Shown: positions 1 to 7,990 of the stretch, in pieces
How positions within the stretch are numbered: the first letter of the stretch is position 1
Layout of the letters: the number at the start of each line of letters is the position of its first letter
From: Auritidibacter sp. Marseille-P8566
GTDB taxonomy: Bacteria; Bacteroidota; Bacteroidia; Flavobacteriales; Flavobacteriaceae
Length of the DNA stretch: 14,267 nt
NCBI GenBank assembly: GCA_943325595.2
Contig: CALPQA020000013.1
Coordinates: forward strand, 1 to 14,267
Direction of reading: 5' to 3'
The notes under the pieces: model-generated
What the model was told of the DNA's origin: nothing
Seen by the model: the letters and a program-made list of their open reading frames with translations, nothing else
Database searches by the model: none
Program-made: the position numbers and the translations under genes

Positions 1-49
1 AGATCATACCTCCTACTTTTGAACCACTTTCTTTTTTAACGTTTGCCAT
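1..49 (-). CDS. 5' end of a leftward gene cut by the window edge; possibly a MotA/TolQ/ExbB-type proton channel protein
   Basis: An ATG on the minus strand at 49 opens a frame that stays open to the left edge. Only 16 residues are visible: they begin MANVKKESGS and end in a Gly-Gly-Met-Ile. The leader is A-rich, as is usual in Bacteroidota, and a TAAATTTG box lies about 68 nt upstream (118-125, minus). A short Lys/Ser/Gly-rich stretch just before a likely hydrophobic segment resembles, from memory, the N-terminus of flavobacterial MotA/TolQ/ExbB proteins, which power TonB-dependent transport from the proton gradient. No diagnostic domain is in view, so the family is a guess; that a gene starts here is more secure. 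Confidence 0.55.
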   Translation of the reverse strand, partial: MANVKKESGSKVGGMI

Positions 50-117
50 TTTTTTTAATTTTTGATAATTTTAAATAATTTTTTGATTTCTAAAGCTACT
101 ATAAACTTGAGTAGGAG

Positions 118-125
118 CAAATTTA
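118..125 (-). promoter_or_regulatory. Candidate -7 box for the gene at the left edge
   Basis: Read on the minus strand this is TAAATTTG, an exact match to the Bacteroidota -7 consensus TAnnTTTG. It implies a leader of about 60 nt before the ATG at 49. No TTTG is found at the usual -33 spacing; a TTTG at 137-140 is too close (11 nt). Weak support. Confidence 0.3.
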
Positions 126-337
126 ATTTTTTAGTTCAAATAAAAAAATAATTTTTAGATTAAATTATCATTAATTATGATATTTGTATTTAATTGTAAA
201 AAAAACGTTTTTTTATGAATATTTACTATTGTTCCATAAAACGAAAACGTTTATGATTGTGTATTTATTGTTTTTGTTGAAGAAATAATTTATCGCATCC
301 CGAAAACGATTGATATTTTTTCAAAATTTAACAAATT

Positions 338-354
338 ACAAAGTTATACTTTGT
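338..354. repeat. Perfect 7-bp inverted repeat with 3-nt spacer
   Basis: ACAAAGT and ACTTTGT flank TAT. It lies about 70 bp upstream of the dead DUF486 gene. Its minus-strand reading contains TAACTTTG, a -7-like box pointing left. It could be an operator half-site pair or chance in AT-rich DNA. Confidence 0.25.
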
Positions 355-423
355 CGATTAACGCTCGTTTTAATAGTGAAAATAGAATCTTAAGCACTAT
401 TTAAGAAAAATTAGAATTAAAAA

Positions 424-791
424 ACGAAAGGAATCGTTATCACAGGATTATTAATACTGTCCAACCTCTTTACGACATTGTCATGGAAAGGATATCTTAA
501 ATTTAGAGACTTAAAATGGTTTTAAATACTGGAATAGCATCAATAATTCTTATAAGTTGGGGATTAGCGTTGTTTGAATATCGTTTTCAAGTTGCTGCAA
601 TATGAATTGGTTTTGTAGGAAATGGTGGTCCTTTCCCATTATCGCAACTCAAAATAATTCAGGAATTAATCACTTTAGTCATTTTTGTTTTGTTTTCAAT
701 GTTGTTTTTTAAATGCGAACCTTTAAAATGGAACCACTTTTTAGGTTTTCTATTTCTGATTCTTGCCGTTTACTTTGTATTTAAAAAGTAA
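424..791 (+). pseudogene. Decayed DMT_6/DUF486 family small membrane protein
   Basis: Read with one frame change, this region encodes a nearly full-length (about 120 aa) member of the DUF486/DMT_6 family, small four-helix proteins of the drug/metabolite transporter superfamily. Frame 1 (from 424) gives recognisable LSNLFTTLSW and YLKFRDLKWF, then hits TAA at 523. Reading continues in another frame from 525 with SIILISWGLALFEYRFQV, then IGFVGNGGPFPLSQLKIIQE and PLKWNHFLGFLFLILAVYF, ending at TAA 789-791. There are three lesions. The expected start codon is ACG (424-426), with an in-frame TAA just ahead at 418-420. A frameshift lies near 520-527. An in-frame TGA (603-605) sits where the family has Arg in its Asn-Arg-Ile-Gly motif. 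The family's second Met (in SN-x-F-M-T) is also ACG. Multiple independent lesions argue for a real pseudogene, not a sequencing slip. Confidence 0.85.
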
Positions 792-883
792 GAAACCAAC
801 TTAATGCCACTATTTACATGAAACGTTAATATAGGAAATTATACCCAATTATATAGTTAACTTTATGTTTCAATACCATTCAT

Positions 884-2149
884 ATGAAATCTAAAGAAAG
901 AATAATAATTGTTGGGTCTGGATTTGCAGGCTTACGACTGGCACAAGAATTGGAGAATACTGTTTACGATGTTTTATTAATCGATAAAAACAATTACCAT
1001 CAATTTCAACCGCTACTTTATCAAGTTGCCACCGCAAGATTAGAACCCGCAAGCATTTCTTTCCCGTTGAGAAAAGTATTCCAACATTCAAAAAATATTA
1101 GAATTCGAATTGCTGAAGTTCTAAGCATTGACTCCGAAAACAAAACGTTAAAAACTTCAATTGCAGATTTTAAATTCGATTATTTGGTTCTCGCCTACGG
1201 ATGCACCACCAATTATTTTGGGAATACTCAAATTGAAAAATTCACATTTCCCATGAAATCTGTTCCGGAAGCAATACAATTGCGAAATAGGATTCTTCAA
1301 ACATTTGAAGACACTTTGGTCGCACAGCCAGAAGATTTGCAAGCACTGATGAATTTTGTGATTGTTGGTGGAGGACCCACCGGTGTAGAATTAGCAGGCG
1401 CTCTGGCAGAAATGAAAAAAAATATTTTGCCAAAAGATTATCCCGACAAGGATTTTCAAAAATTAACTATTTATCTTATTGAAGGTTCATCGACTGTTTT
1501 GAAACCGATGAGTATTGATTCTCAAAAAAAAGCACTCCTGTATTTATTAGAATTGGATGTAGTTGTAATAAATAATTCGGTGGTTACTAATTATGATGGC
1601 GTTACCGTTGTATTGAATAATGGTAAAACAATTGCTTCCAAAAATGTAATTTGGGCCGCAGGTATAATTGGTAATAAATTAGATGGAATTCCAAATGAAG
1701 TTATAACTCGGGGCAATCGTATCACTGTGAATCGAAAATGTGAAATTGAAAATCTTAAAAGTGTTTATGCTATTGGCGACATTGCTTATATGGAAACCCC
1801 TAAATATCCAAAAGCACATCCGCAAGTTGCCTCTGTGGCTATTGAACATTCTAAATTTATAGCTGATAGTTTTAAATTGAAATTAGAAAATAAGCTACAA
1901 ACTGATTTTGAATACCATGACAAGGGCGCGATGGCCACAATTGGAAAACGAAAAGCCGTAGTTGATTTACCTAAGTTCAGTTTTCAAGGAAGACTAGCTT
2001 GGTTTGTTTGGATGTTCATTCACTTAATAATGATATTGAATTTGAAAAACAAACTGTCCATTTTTATAAATTGGGTTTTCAGTTACTTTAGCAATGACAG
2101 TACGCTGCGTGTATTAATTAAGCCTTTACCCGAAAAAAATAAGGTTTAA
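884..2149 (+). CDS. ndh: Type II NADH:quinone oxidoreductase (NDH-2), FAD-dependent
   Basis: Peripheral membrane flavoprotein that passes electrons from NADH to the quinone pool without pumping protons. The 421-aa length is typical. FAD Rossmann motif GSGFAG is at 11-16, followed by the family signature FQPLLYQVAT (41-50). The second Rossmann motif (NADH) GGGPTGVEL is at 162-170 and includes the conserved Glu169. The FAD-contacting AIGD is at 296-299. A C-terminal amphipathic/hydrophobic stretch (about 366-402, rich in Trp, Phe, Ile, Leu) matches the usual membrane anchor. One oddity: the quinone-site motif AQxAxQ reads ASVAIE (316-321), so both glutamines are replaced. The ATG at 884 precedes the Rossmann fold by the usual few residues. 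The gene converges on kmo with 6 bp between stops. A related NAD(P)/FAD disulfide-type oxidoreductase of other specificity cannot be fully excluded. Confidence 0.85.
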   Translation: MKSKERIIIVGSGFAGLRLAQELENTVYDVLLIDKNNYHQFQPLLYQVATARLEPASISFPLRKVFQHSKNIRIRIAEVLSIDSENKTLKTSIADFKFDYLVLAYGCTTNYFGNTQIEKFTFPMKSVPEAIQLRNRILQTFEDTLVAQPEDLQALMNFVIVGGGPTGVELAGALAEMKKNILPKDYPDKDFQKLTIYLIEGSSTVLKPMSIDSQKKALLYLLELDVVVINNSVVTNYDGVTVVLNNGKTIASKNVIWAAGIIGNKLDGIPNEVITRGNRITVNRKCEIENLKSVYAIGDIAYMETPKYPKAHPQVASVAIEHSKFIADSFKLKLENKLQTDFEYHDKGAMATIGKRKAVVDLPKFSFQGRLAWFVWMFIHLIMILNLKNKLSIFINWVFSYFSNDSTLRVLIKPLPEKNKV

Positions 2150-2155
2150 TACAAT

Positions 2156-3493
2156 CTATTTTAATAGTTCTAGGATTTTGATTTCAATTTCTTCACTATC
2201 CCACTTTCCATCAATGTTTTTAATTTTTAAAATTTCGTCCATAATCGCATTTTGAAAATCGCCAATTGCCAAAGCTTCTGAATAAGGCCGATGGCTAAAA
2301 GTAACTCTATCGTATAAAGGCAACCATTTTTCGGGATATTTCTCGGCAAAATGTTTTTCAATTTTTTTCTGTAAAAGGAATTTTTCATCGGCCGTTTTGG
2401 AACTCATTTCCATAAAATTACGGTAGGATAATTCGGCAATGGCGTCGGCATTGGGTTTGCGTGATTTCTCATATTCAGAAAATACAGTTTTCCAATCGTC
2501 TCCATATTGACTCATTAATTCGGATAAAACCGATATGTCTTCAAAACCAGCATTCATTCCTTGTCCGTAAAAGGGAACAATAGCGTGACAGGCATCGCCA
2601 ATCAGAGCAACTTTATCTTCATAAGTCCAAGGAAAACATTTCATTGTAACTAAAGTACTTGTTGGATTTGCAAAGAAATCTTCGGTTAAATTTGAAATTA
2701 CATCTATGGTATCTGGTAAATTCTTCTCAAAAAAGGCAGCTACTGCTTTTCTATCTGTTAAAGATGCAAAAGAGTTTTCTCCTTCAAAGGGCATAAATAA
2801 AGTACAGGTAAAACTACCATCTAAATTGGGTAATGCAATTAACATGTATTGACCTCGAGGCCAAATATGAAAGGAATTTTTATCTAATTTATGTGTTCCG
2901 TCGGGATTTGCCGGAATGTTTAATTCTTTATAACCTGTATTCAAAAATTCTTGTGAATAGTTGAACATGCTTTGGCGTTGCATTCTGTGTCGGATTCTAG
3001 AAAAGGCTCCATCGGCTCCAAAAACCATATCAAATTTCAATTCTTCCCACTCACCACGTTCTTCTTCACCAATGTGTAAGGTTGCATTGGAAAGTGTTAC
3101 GTCCCAAATTTTTTGCTCAAAATGAAATTCAGCTCCCGCTTGTTCTGCTAAATCGATCATTTTTCTATTCAACATTCCTCTAGAAATAGAATAGATGCTC
3201 TCTCCGGCTTGACCGTAATTTTGAAAATTTAGTTTGTCAACTAGGTGAATTGCTCGTTTGTTCATTGCAATCGCAATTTTTCTAACTTCATCGCCCACGC
3301 CAACACCATCAAGAGCTTTCCACCCTCGATGCGACATTGCCAAATTTATGGAACGACCCGAAAATTGAATTTTTCGAATATCTGGGCTTCTATCATAAAT
3401 GTGAACGCTGTGTCCTGCTTTTTTCAGATAGATAGCCAATAAAGAACCTACCAAACCTGAACCAACAATAGCAATTTTGAGTGACTTTTGCAT
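2156..3493 (-). CDS. kmo: Kynurenine 3-monooxygenase
   Basis: FAD- and NADPH-dependent hydroxylase converting L-kynurenine to 3-hydroxykynurenine, a step of tryptophan degradation and of de novo NAD synthesis through quinolinate. The product is 445 aa. The FAD Rossmann motif GSGLVG is at 11-16, followed by the KMO-type GRSINLAMSHRG (46-57). The DG motif (GADGAFSRIR) is at 159-168. The second FAD motif GDACHAIVPFYGQGMNAGFED (299-319, split here as GDACHAIVPF and YGQGMNAGFED) is characteristic of KMO within class A monooxygenases. I chose ATG 3493 over the in-frame TTG at 3496 because it is the first strong start and leaves a normal N-terminus. A TAATTTTG box lies 26 nt upstream (3520-3527). 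The neighbouring genes belong to other pathways, so kynureninase and the dioxygenase must be encoded elsewhere. Confidence 0.92.
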   Translation of the reverse strand: MQKSLKIAIVGSGLVGSLLAIYLKKAGHSVHIYDRSPDIRKIQFSGRSINLAMSHRGWKALDGVGVGDEVRKIAIAMNKRAIHLVDKLNFQNYGQAGESIYSISRGMLNRKMIDLAEQAGAEFHFEQKIWDVTLSNATLHIGEEERGEWEELKFDMVFGADGAFSRIRHRMQRQSMFNYSQEFLNTGYKELNIPANPDGTHKLDKNSFHIWPRGQYMLIALPNLDGSFTCTLFMPFEGENSFASLTDRKAVAAFFEKNLPDTIDVISNLTEDFFANPTSTLVTMKCFPWTYEDKVALIGDACHAIVPFYGQGMNAGFEDISVLSELMSQYGDDWKTVFSEYEKSRKPNADAIAELSYRNFMEMSSKTADEKFLLQKKIEKHFAEKYPEKWLPLYDRVTFSHRPYSEALAIGDFQNAIMDEILKIKNIDGKWDSEEIEIKILELLK

Positions 3494-3519
3494 CAAAAAA
3501 TATATAAATATAAGATGCC

Positions 3520-3527
3520 CAAAATTA
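3520..3527 (-). promoter_or_regulatory. Candidate -7 box for kmo
   Basis: Minus-strand TAATTTTG matches TAnnTTTG exactly and ends 26 nt before the kmo ATG. No TTTG is present at the -33 position. It faces the flavin reductase promoter box at 3654-3661, so the 183-bp gap is a divergent promoter region. Confidence 0.45.
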
Positions 3528-3653
3528 AGTAATTATGAACACATTCCCTTTAATTAGCTAAGATTTAAATGCACTATTTTAAATTTTATTAATTAATGAC
3601 AAAATAAGACTGGATATTGTTTAATTTGTATATGTATTTTATTAAACAAAAAG

Positions 3654-3661
3654 TACCTTTG
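3654..3661 (+). promoter_or_regulatory. Candidate promoter (-7 box, with TTTG upstream) for the flavin reductase gene
   Basis: TACCTTTG matches the Bacteroidota -7 consensus and ends 15 nt before the ATG at 3677, implying a leader of about a dozen nt. A TTTG at 3625-3628 could be the -33 element, though its 25-nt spacing is longer than the usual 17-23. Confidence 0.5.
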
Positions 3662-3676
3662 TAGAAATACGATACT

Positions 3677-4315
3677 ATGAAACATATTACCAGAGACATT
3701 ATTTCTCAAATGGAAAAAATTGAACGACTAAACATCATCAATTCTTGTACGGGTTATAAATCGGCTAATTTAATAGCTACATTGTCAGAAAATGGAAGCT
3801 CAAATGTTGCTGTTTTTAGTAGCATTACCCATCTTGGTAGTAATCCTGGACTATTGGGTTTTATCGTTCGTCCAACAACAGTTCCGAGAGATACGTATTC
3901 AAATATTAAATCAAAAGGTTTTTTTACCGTCAACCATATTACTTTGGATATGATTGCTGATGCACATCACACTTCTGCAAATTATGACGTTGGAATTTCT
4001 GAATTTGACAAAACCAATTTAACAGAAGAATATAAAGAAAATCTCGAAATTCCATTTGTAAAAGGGAGTCCAATTCAATTGTATTGTAAATATATGAATG
4101 AATATTACATCAAAGAAAATGACACAATCCATATAATTGCCTCAATAGAACACATTTTTTATAATGAAAATATGGAACATAAAGACGGCTGGTTACAACT
4201 TGATAAAGGCAATGTCGTTGCAATAAATGGCTTAGACGGATATTGTTTGCCTAAATTAGCGGATCGTTTTGAATATGCACGCCCTAATGTTGCTACCAAA
4301 TCTTTTAAAATTTAG
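3677..4315 (+). CDS. Flavin reductase family protein (FMN-binding split barrel)
   Basis: A 212-aa protein with the flavin reductase-like split-barrel domain. Characteristic stretches are the strand pair around NVAVFSSITHLGSNPGLLGF (43-62) leading into VRP, then DTYSNIKSKGFFTVNH (72-87), where members bind the FMN/FAD phosphate and isoalloxazine, and a C-terminal tail GLDGYC...ADRFEYARP (185-203). Members either supply reduced flavin to monooxygenases using NAD(P)H or simply bind FMN; substrate and partner cannot be read from sequence. It is cytoplasmic, with no signal peptide or membrane segment. It is divergent from kmo, but KMO uses NADPH directly, so a functional link is not implied. It is followed by a strong shared terminator. 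Confidence 0.8.
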   Translation: MKHITRDIISQMEKIERLNIINSCTGYKSANLIATLSENGSSNVAVFSSITHLGSNPGLLGFIVRPTTVPRDTYSNIKSKGFFTVNHITLDMIADAHHTSANYDVGISEFDKTNLTEEYKENLEIPFVKGSPIQLYCKYMNEYYIKENDTIHIIASIEHIFYNENMEHKDGWLQLDKGNVVAINGLDGYCLPKLADRFEYARPNVATKSFKI

Positions 4316-4324
4316 TTGAATTTA

Positions 4325-4371
4325 TTACAATAAAAAAGGGACTGCTATTAACAGTCCCTTTTTTATTGTAA
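4325..4371. terminator. Bidirectional rho-independent terminator
   Basis: A perfect 20-bp inverted repeat (4325-4344 and 4352-4371) with a 7-nt loop. The GC core GGGACTG/CAGTCCC is flanked by A6 on the left and T6 on the right, so it works as an intrinsic terminator in both orientations. It serves the flavin reductase gene (+, stop 4315) and the converging metalloprotease gene (-, stop 4385). Confidence 0.92.
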
Positions 4372-4384
4372 TATTGAGAAATTA

Positions 4385-7300
4385 TTATTCGATAACAATT
4401 CTTTTCACTACTTTTCTATCACCATCTTGAACAGTAACTAGGTAGATACCCGCTTGTACTTGATCTAGTTGAATGTTTTGAGAAAACAAACCAGTATTAT
4501 TGTATTTGTTATTCAAAATTGTTCTTCCTCTCATATCGTGAACGGAAATTGCAATTTCATTACTTGATGATGAATCAAACTGAACCGTAAAGTTCCCTTT
4601 ATTTGGATTTGGATAAAGTACGAAATTTGATAAAGAAGTATCAACAACTCCCATTACTGCAGTTTGAAGCGCACAAATATTGAGACTCCAGCTATTTATT
4701 GTACCACCATCTGCATTATAAGGATCTAATACCGTTAGAGTCCAAGTTCCATTAGAGTTTTGTCCATTGAACTGTGACAATAATTGGTCTGATTTTATTG
4801 TGCCTGAAATAGCAGGAGAATCACTACATGCTATAACTGATCCCGAATCATCAAACGTTGAAGAAATATTATTTACACTTGTCGCTGAAGATGAATCACA
4901 TTTATTAGCGAGTAATGTTACTACTGTTCCTGTTGGACTAGTTAATTTAACCGTTAAATCTGCAACCCAAGTATGAGTAATATTTAGTGTAACATTTAAA
5001 TCTGCAATTACATTTGCAGCAGTAATATTGAAAGTTGAAACGAACGGAGTTGTATTTACAATAGTTGGAATTGTTATTGGTAAAGCTGAATCTGTTGCGT
5101 TATAGGTAGTGCAACTTAATTGACCAGTAGTAAATTTATATCCTGCGCTAAAAGTTCCAGAACAAACTGGATTCTTAGGTAGAACTCTCCAAAAATAATT
5201 GGTTGCTTCCGATAATCCTGTCGCAGTATAACTATTTGTATTTACGGTTGCGGATCTAATTATAGTTGAAAAATTGGCATTTGTAGCAACTTGAACATCA
5301 TAAGTTGTTGCAGCTGTATTTACTGGCCATGTTAAAACTGCTGCAACTGGATTTATTGTTACTGCTAAATCTGCTGGACTAGTCAAAGCTTGTGTGCCAA
5401 AATTAGCATTAAATATTTCTAAATAGAAAGTTGCTGTTTTTACGATTGCACCAGAAGTTGCAGATACCATAATTGGAATTAATCCCGCTGAAGCACTTCC
5501 GGTTGTTGTGACATTCATTGTAATCGTTCCATTTGCTGACAAAGAAGGTTGAACGAAAGTTGCAGTAACTCCAGATGGCAAACCAGTTGCACTAAAAGTA
5601 GTTGTCCCAACAAATCCAGCATATACTGTATACGGGATTGTAAATACTGCACTACCTCCTTGACATGTTTGTTTGTTTTGTTGTTCAGCAATTCCATTAT
5701 AGGCAATAGCAAAACTTGACGCTGGGGCTGCTATAGCAAAATCTGCATTAGAAATATCAAAAAAGATGTGTTTGTAACCCTTAACCATTATTCTGTTTGT
5801 AGTACCGGTATTGTTTGGCACAGTAATTAAAGAGCTTCCATTATTAGGAACTTTACTTGCCAATTGTATTGGATATGTTAATCCTCCATCTGTTGATAAA
5901 AAAATATCTACGAAAGCCGCATTTACCCCATTACTATCCGTTCCTGCAACTGTCCAAGTAACCGTTTGATTCGTACCAGCAACCCAAGACACAGCAGTAT
6001 TTGGTTCGTTTACTAAAAAAGGACCTGCAGTAGAAGTTACATTTACAACCATGTCAGTATAAGCAGTTTGACCAACTTTTATTGGAGCCGTAGGACTGTA
6101 TGGAGCATTGTCTCTAACCGTTAATCTGAAATTCAATGTTCTTGAAACAGAACTTAATGCCTCAGATAGCATACCTACATCTCCTCCAACTTGACTAGTA
6201 GTATTAGAATTTGCTATTATTGAAGATAATTTTGGAAAATACCTCAATGGTGAAGCAGTTGGACTCCATGATAGAAAATTTGGACCAATAGTTTTCGTTT
6301 CGTTAGCACTACTATTTGCTCCAGTTGAAGTACCACCGTCATCATTTTGTTCCCAACAATAAGTAAGTGCATCAGCGGTATTAGAATCAGTTGCAACTCC
6401 TTTAAGAACGAATGGAGTGCTAATTGGTATGATATAATTATCAACTGCTTGAACAACTGGAGTAGCATTTTCTGTCAATGGAGTAGTTATTGGACACGTT
6501 TTAGTTGCTAAATTATTTTGGATTTGTTCAATTGAAGCTTCGTGATAAATATCAATTGAATGTGGGGCTAAATCTTGGCTTGTAATTCCTGCATAACCCA
6601 TAATTGTAACTCCAGAACCAACTTCTTTATTTGTACCAGATCCCTCATTTGAATTTGAAAAAGTATGAGTAGCTCCCATTTGATGTCCCATTTCATGAAC
6701 TACATAATCAATATCAAAAGAATCTCCCTGAGGTATTCCATTAGATGGAGAAGTAATACCTCTCCCTTTTGTACTACCAGTACCAGCAGTAATAGCATCT
6801 ACACAAACACAACCTATACATCCAGCATTTCCGCCACCACCTGTTTTTCCAAACATGTGTCCAATGTCATAAGCAGCATTATTAGCGATTAATGGAGTGG
6901 CAGTACCAGTTAAAGTAGTGTTTATTGCTTTTTGCAAGGAAGTATTCCATGTCGATAAAGTGGCAGAGTAAGGGTCCGAACTAGGAACATAATATATAAT
7001 ATTAGTTGTACTATCTACCAAATTCAGATGAACCCCTAAATCTTTTTCGTAAATTCCATTACATCGAGTTAATGTTGCATTAAAAGCAGCCAAAACCAAT
7101 CCTACTTGCGCAGCACTAGTCGCTCCAAAATAATTCGCATATTCTGCATTACAAGAAAGAGCCAATCGCATTGTTTTCAATTGACCTGCGCTTGATTTAT
7201 TAGGGTTAGATTTGTTTACAGTAGCTATTTTTGAATTAACATCTAAGACTAATTTTTTATCTTCAGTAGAACAACTCCAATTTAAATCTTTATTACTTCT

Positions 7301-7795
7301 TTGTGATTTGAAAACTGCATAAACAGTGTGATCTTGAGAATAAGCTTCAATAAATTCATTTTCTTTATCGGTTCTAAAAACCATAGTTTGAATTCCTTGA
7401 GGAGAAATACTCAACTTTAATGTTGCATATTTATCTGTAATTCCTTTTCCTGAATAGGCTCTAATATCAGGAAATCTTAACTGTAATTCAGCATCAAAAT
7501 TAGAAGCTTCATTAACTTCAAATTGTTCGATTTGACCATCAGCATTCGGCAATGAAATAATTACAGAATGTTTACCAAATTGGTTGTTTAATAAAGAAAA
7601 TAATTCCTGTCTTAAAGGATCAATATTTAAATCATATAATTTAAATTGTTTTGGAAAGTTATTTCTTGCAACAGCTTTATCTGTAATAATTTTATCTGTA
7701 TTCTGCTTGTGTTCAGTCCAAAAGCTTTTGTTTTGTGCCTGCGAACTCACGAAAAAGAACACAAATGTGTAGGCTAGAAGTAATTGTTTGTTCAT
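4385..7795 (-). CDS. Secreted reprolysin-like zinc metallopeptidase with P domain and T9SS sorting domain
   Basis: A 1136-aa extracellular protease. A Sec signal peptide (about 1-20, ending SSQA) is followed by a propeptide-like region (about 25-200) with conserved FKLYDLN and Tyr-Ser-Gly-Lys-Gly segments. The metzincin catalytic domain (about 205-435) carries HEMGHQMGATH at 367-377, i.e. HExxHxxGxxH, with the zinc ligands H367, H371 and H377, catalytic E368, and a Met-turn at IMGYAG (398-403). Then come Ig/FN3-like modules (about 445-690 and 700-795), a clear FN3-type module (about 805-890) and a proprotein-convertase P-like domain (about 905-1040). The C-terminal T9SS type A domain starts at VLYPNPNKG (1059-1067) and ends in KRIVIE. 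The start is ATG 7795, with a TATATTTG box 28 nt upstream. The protein is expected to be exported and processed by the type IX system. Substrate unknown; likely protein degradation for nutrients, possibly virulence if the host is an animal pathogen. Confidence 0.9.
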   Translation of the reverse strand: MNKQLLLAYTFVFFFVSSQAQNKSFWTEHKQNTDKIITDKAVARNNFPKQFKLYDLNIDPLRQELFSLLNNQFGKHSVIISLPNADGQIEQFEVNEASNFDAELQLRFPDIRAYSGKGITDKYATLKLSISPQGIQTMVFRTDKENEFIEAYSQDHTVYAVFKSQRSNKDLNWSCSTEDKKLVLDVNSKIATVNKSNPNKSSAGQLKTMRLALSCNAEYANYFGATSAAQVGLVLAAFNATLTRCNGIYEKDLGVHLNLVDSTTNIIYYVPSSDPYSATLSTWNTSLQKAINTTLTGTATPLIANNAAYDIGHMFGKTGGGGNAGCIGCVCVDAITAGTGSTKGRGITSPSNGIPQGDSFDIDYVVHEMGHQMGATHTFSNSNEGSGTNKEVGSGVTIMGYAGITSQDLAPHSIDIYHEASIEQIQNNLATKTCPITTPLTENATPVVQAVDNYIIPISTPFVLKGVATDSNTADALTYCWEQNDDGGTSTGANSSANETKTIGPNFLSWSPTASPLRYFPKLSSIIANSNTTSQVGGDVGMLSEALSSVSRTLNFRLTVRDNAPYSPTAPIKVGQTAYTDMVVNVTSTAGPFLVNEPNTAVSWVAGTNQTVTWTVAGTDSNGVNAAFVDIFLSTDGGLTYPIQLASKVPNNGSSLITVPNNTGTTNRIMVKGYKHIFFDISNADFAIAAPASSFAIAYNGIAEQQNKQTCQGGSAVFTIPYTVYAGFVGTTTFSATGLPSGVTATFVQPSLSANGTITMNVTTTGSASAGLIPIMVSATSGAIVKTATFYLEIFNANFGTQALTSPADLAVTINPVAAVLTWPVNTAATTYDVQVATNANFSTIIRSATVNTNSYTATGLSEATNYFWRVLPKNPVCSGTFSAGYKFTTGQLSCTTYNATDSALPITIPTIVNTTPFVSTFNITAANVIADLNVTLNITHTWVADLTVKLTSPTGTVVTLLANKCDSSSATSVNNISSTFDDSGSVIACSDSPAISGTIKSDQLLSQFNGQNSNGTWTLTVLDPYNADGGTINSWSLNICALQTAVMGVVDTSLSNFVLYPNPNKGNFTVQFDSSSSNEIAISVHDMRGRTILNNKYNNTGLFSQNIQLDQVQAGIYLVTVQDGDRKVVKRIVIE
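4388..4624 (-). other. T9SS type A C-terminal sorting domain of the reprolysin-like protease
   Basis: Residues 1058-1136 carry the YPNP motif near the start, the central HDMRGRTI strand, GIYLVTV, and the basic ending (KVVKRIVIE) typical of the cleavable domain recognised by the gliding/T9SS machinery. Confidence 0.92.
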
Positions 7796-7823
7796 TTTAG
7801 AGGATTTATTTTTAAAAAACTTT

Positions 7824-7831
7824 CAAATATA
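7824..7831 (-). promoter_or_regulatory. Candidate -7 box for the reprolysin-like protease gene
   Basis: Minus-strand TATATTTG fits TAnnTTTG exactly and ends 28 nt before the ATG. A near-match TTTAG lies at 7854-7858, close to where a -33 TTTG would be expected. Confidence 0.5.
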
Positions 7832-7955
7832 AAAAAACTAATTTTAAATAACGCTAAATATTAATAATTTTCAAAAAACATCATTAATCCAAACAAAAAA
7901 TTAATATTTGCTTAAAAAACAAACACAACAATCACATAAATATTTACAAATTCGT

Positions 7956-7963
7956 TACTTTTG
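7956..7963 (+). promoter_or_regulatory. Candidate -7 box for the M43 protease gene; decides its start
   Basis: TACTTTTG fits TAnnTTTG and ends 27 nt before the ATG at 7991. Because it overlaps the in-frame TTG at 7961, a transcript starting here could not use that TTG, which supports ATG 7991 as the start. Confidence 0.5.
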
Positions 7964-7990
7964 TTGTCCCAAACTAAACTAATTTTTTTT

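Larger units (their letters stand above)
50..423. other. AT-rich intergenic region without a recognisable gene
   Basis: This stretch separates the leftward gene at the edge from the pseudogene at 424. I see no open frame with recognisable protein similarity on either strand. It holds poly-A/T runs, several short AAACG/CGTTT motifs around 202-250, a candidate leftward -7 box at 118-125 and a 17-nt inverted repeat at 338-354. It probably contains the promoter of the leftward gene and the dead promoter of the DUF486 gene. Confidence 0.5.
7796..7990. promoter_or_regulatory. Divergent promoter region between two secreted proteases
   Basis: A 195-bp AT-rich gap between divergent genes. It contains a leftward -7 box (7824-7831) and a rightward one (7956-7963), with poly-A/T tracts between them that could bend DNA. 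I see no clear operator palindrome. Confidence 0.55.

Noticed and set aside
202..252. Clustered AAACG/CGTTT motifs as operator repeats
   Set aside because: Spacing is irregular and arms are 5 nt or so; not more than expected in such AT-rich sequence.
424..525. First open piece of the DUF486 region as a small functional protein
   Set aside because: It lacks any start codon (ACG with an in-frame stop just upstream) and covers only the first third of the family.
3494..3496. TTG one codon before the ATG of kmo as its start
   Set aside because: It only adds one residue to a normal N-terminus; ATG 3493 is the stronger start.
6665..6892. Antisense reading frames inside the reprolysin-like protease gene
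   Set aside because: Their composition (Ser/Thr/Asn-rich) is the mirror of the sense codons of a known domain, and they have no start context or family resemblance.
7961..7990. Upstream in-frame TTG as the start of the M43 protease
   Set aside because: It lies inside the TACTTTTG -7 box and would add ten residues ahead of a normal Lys-rich signal peptide; ATG 7991 fits better.
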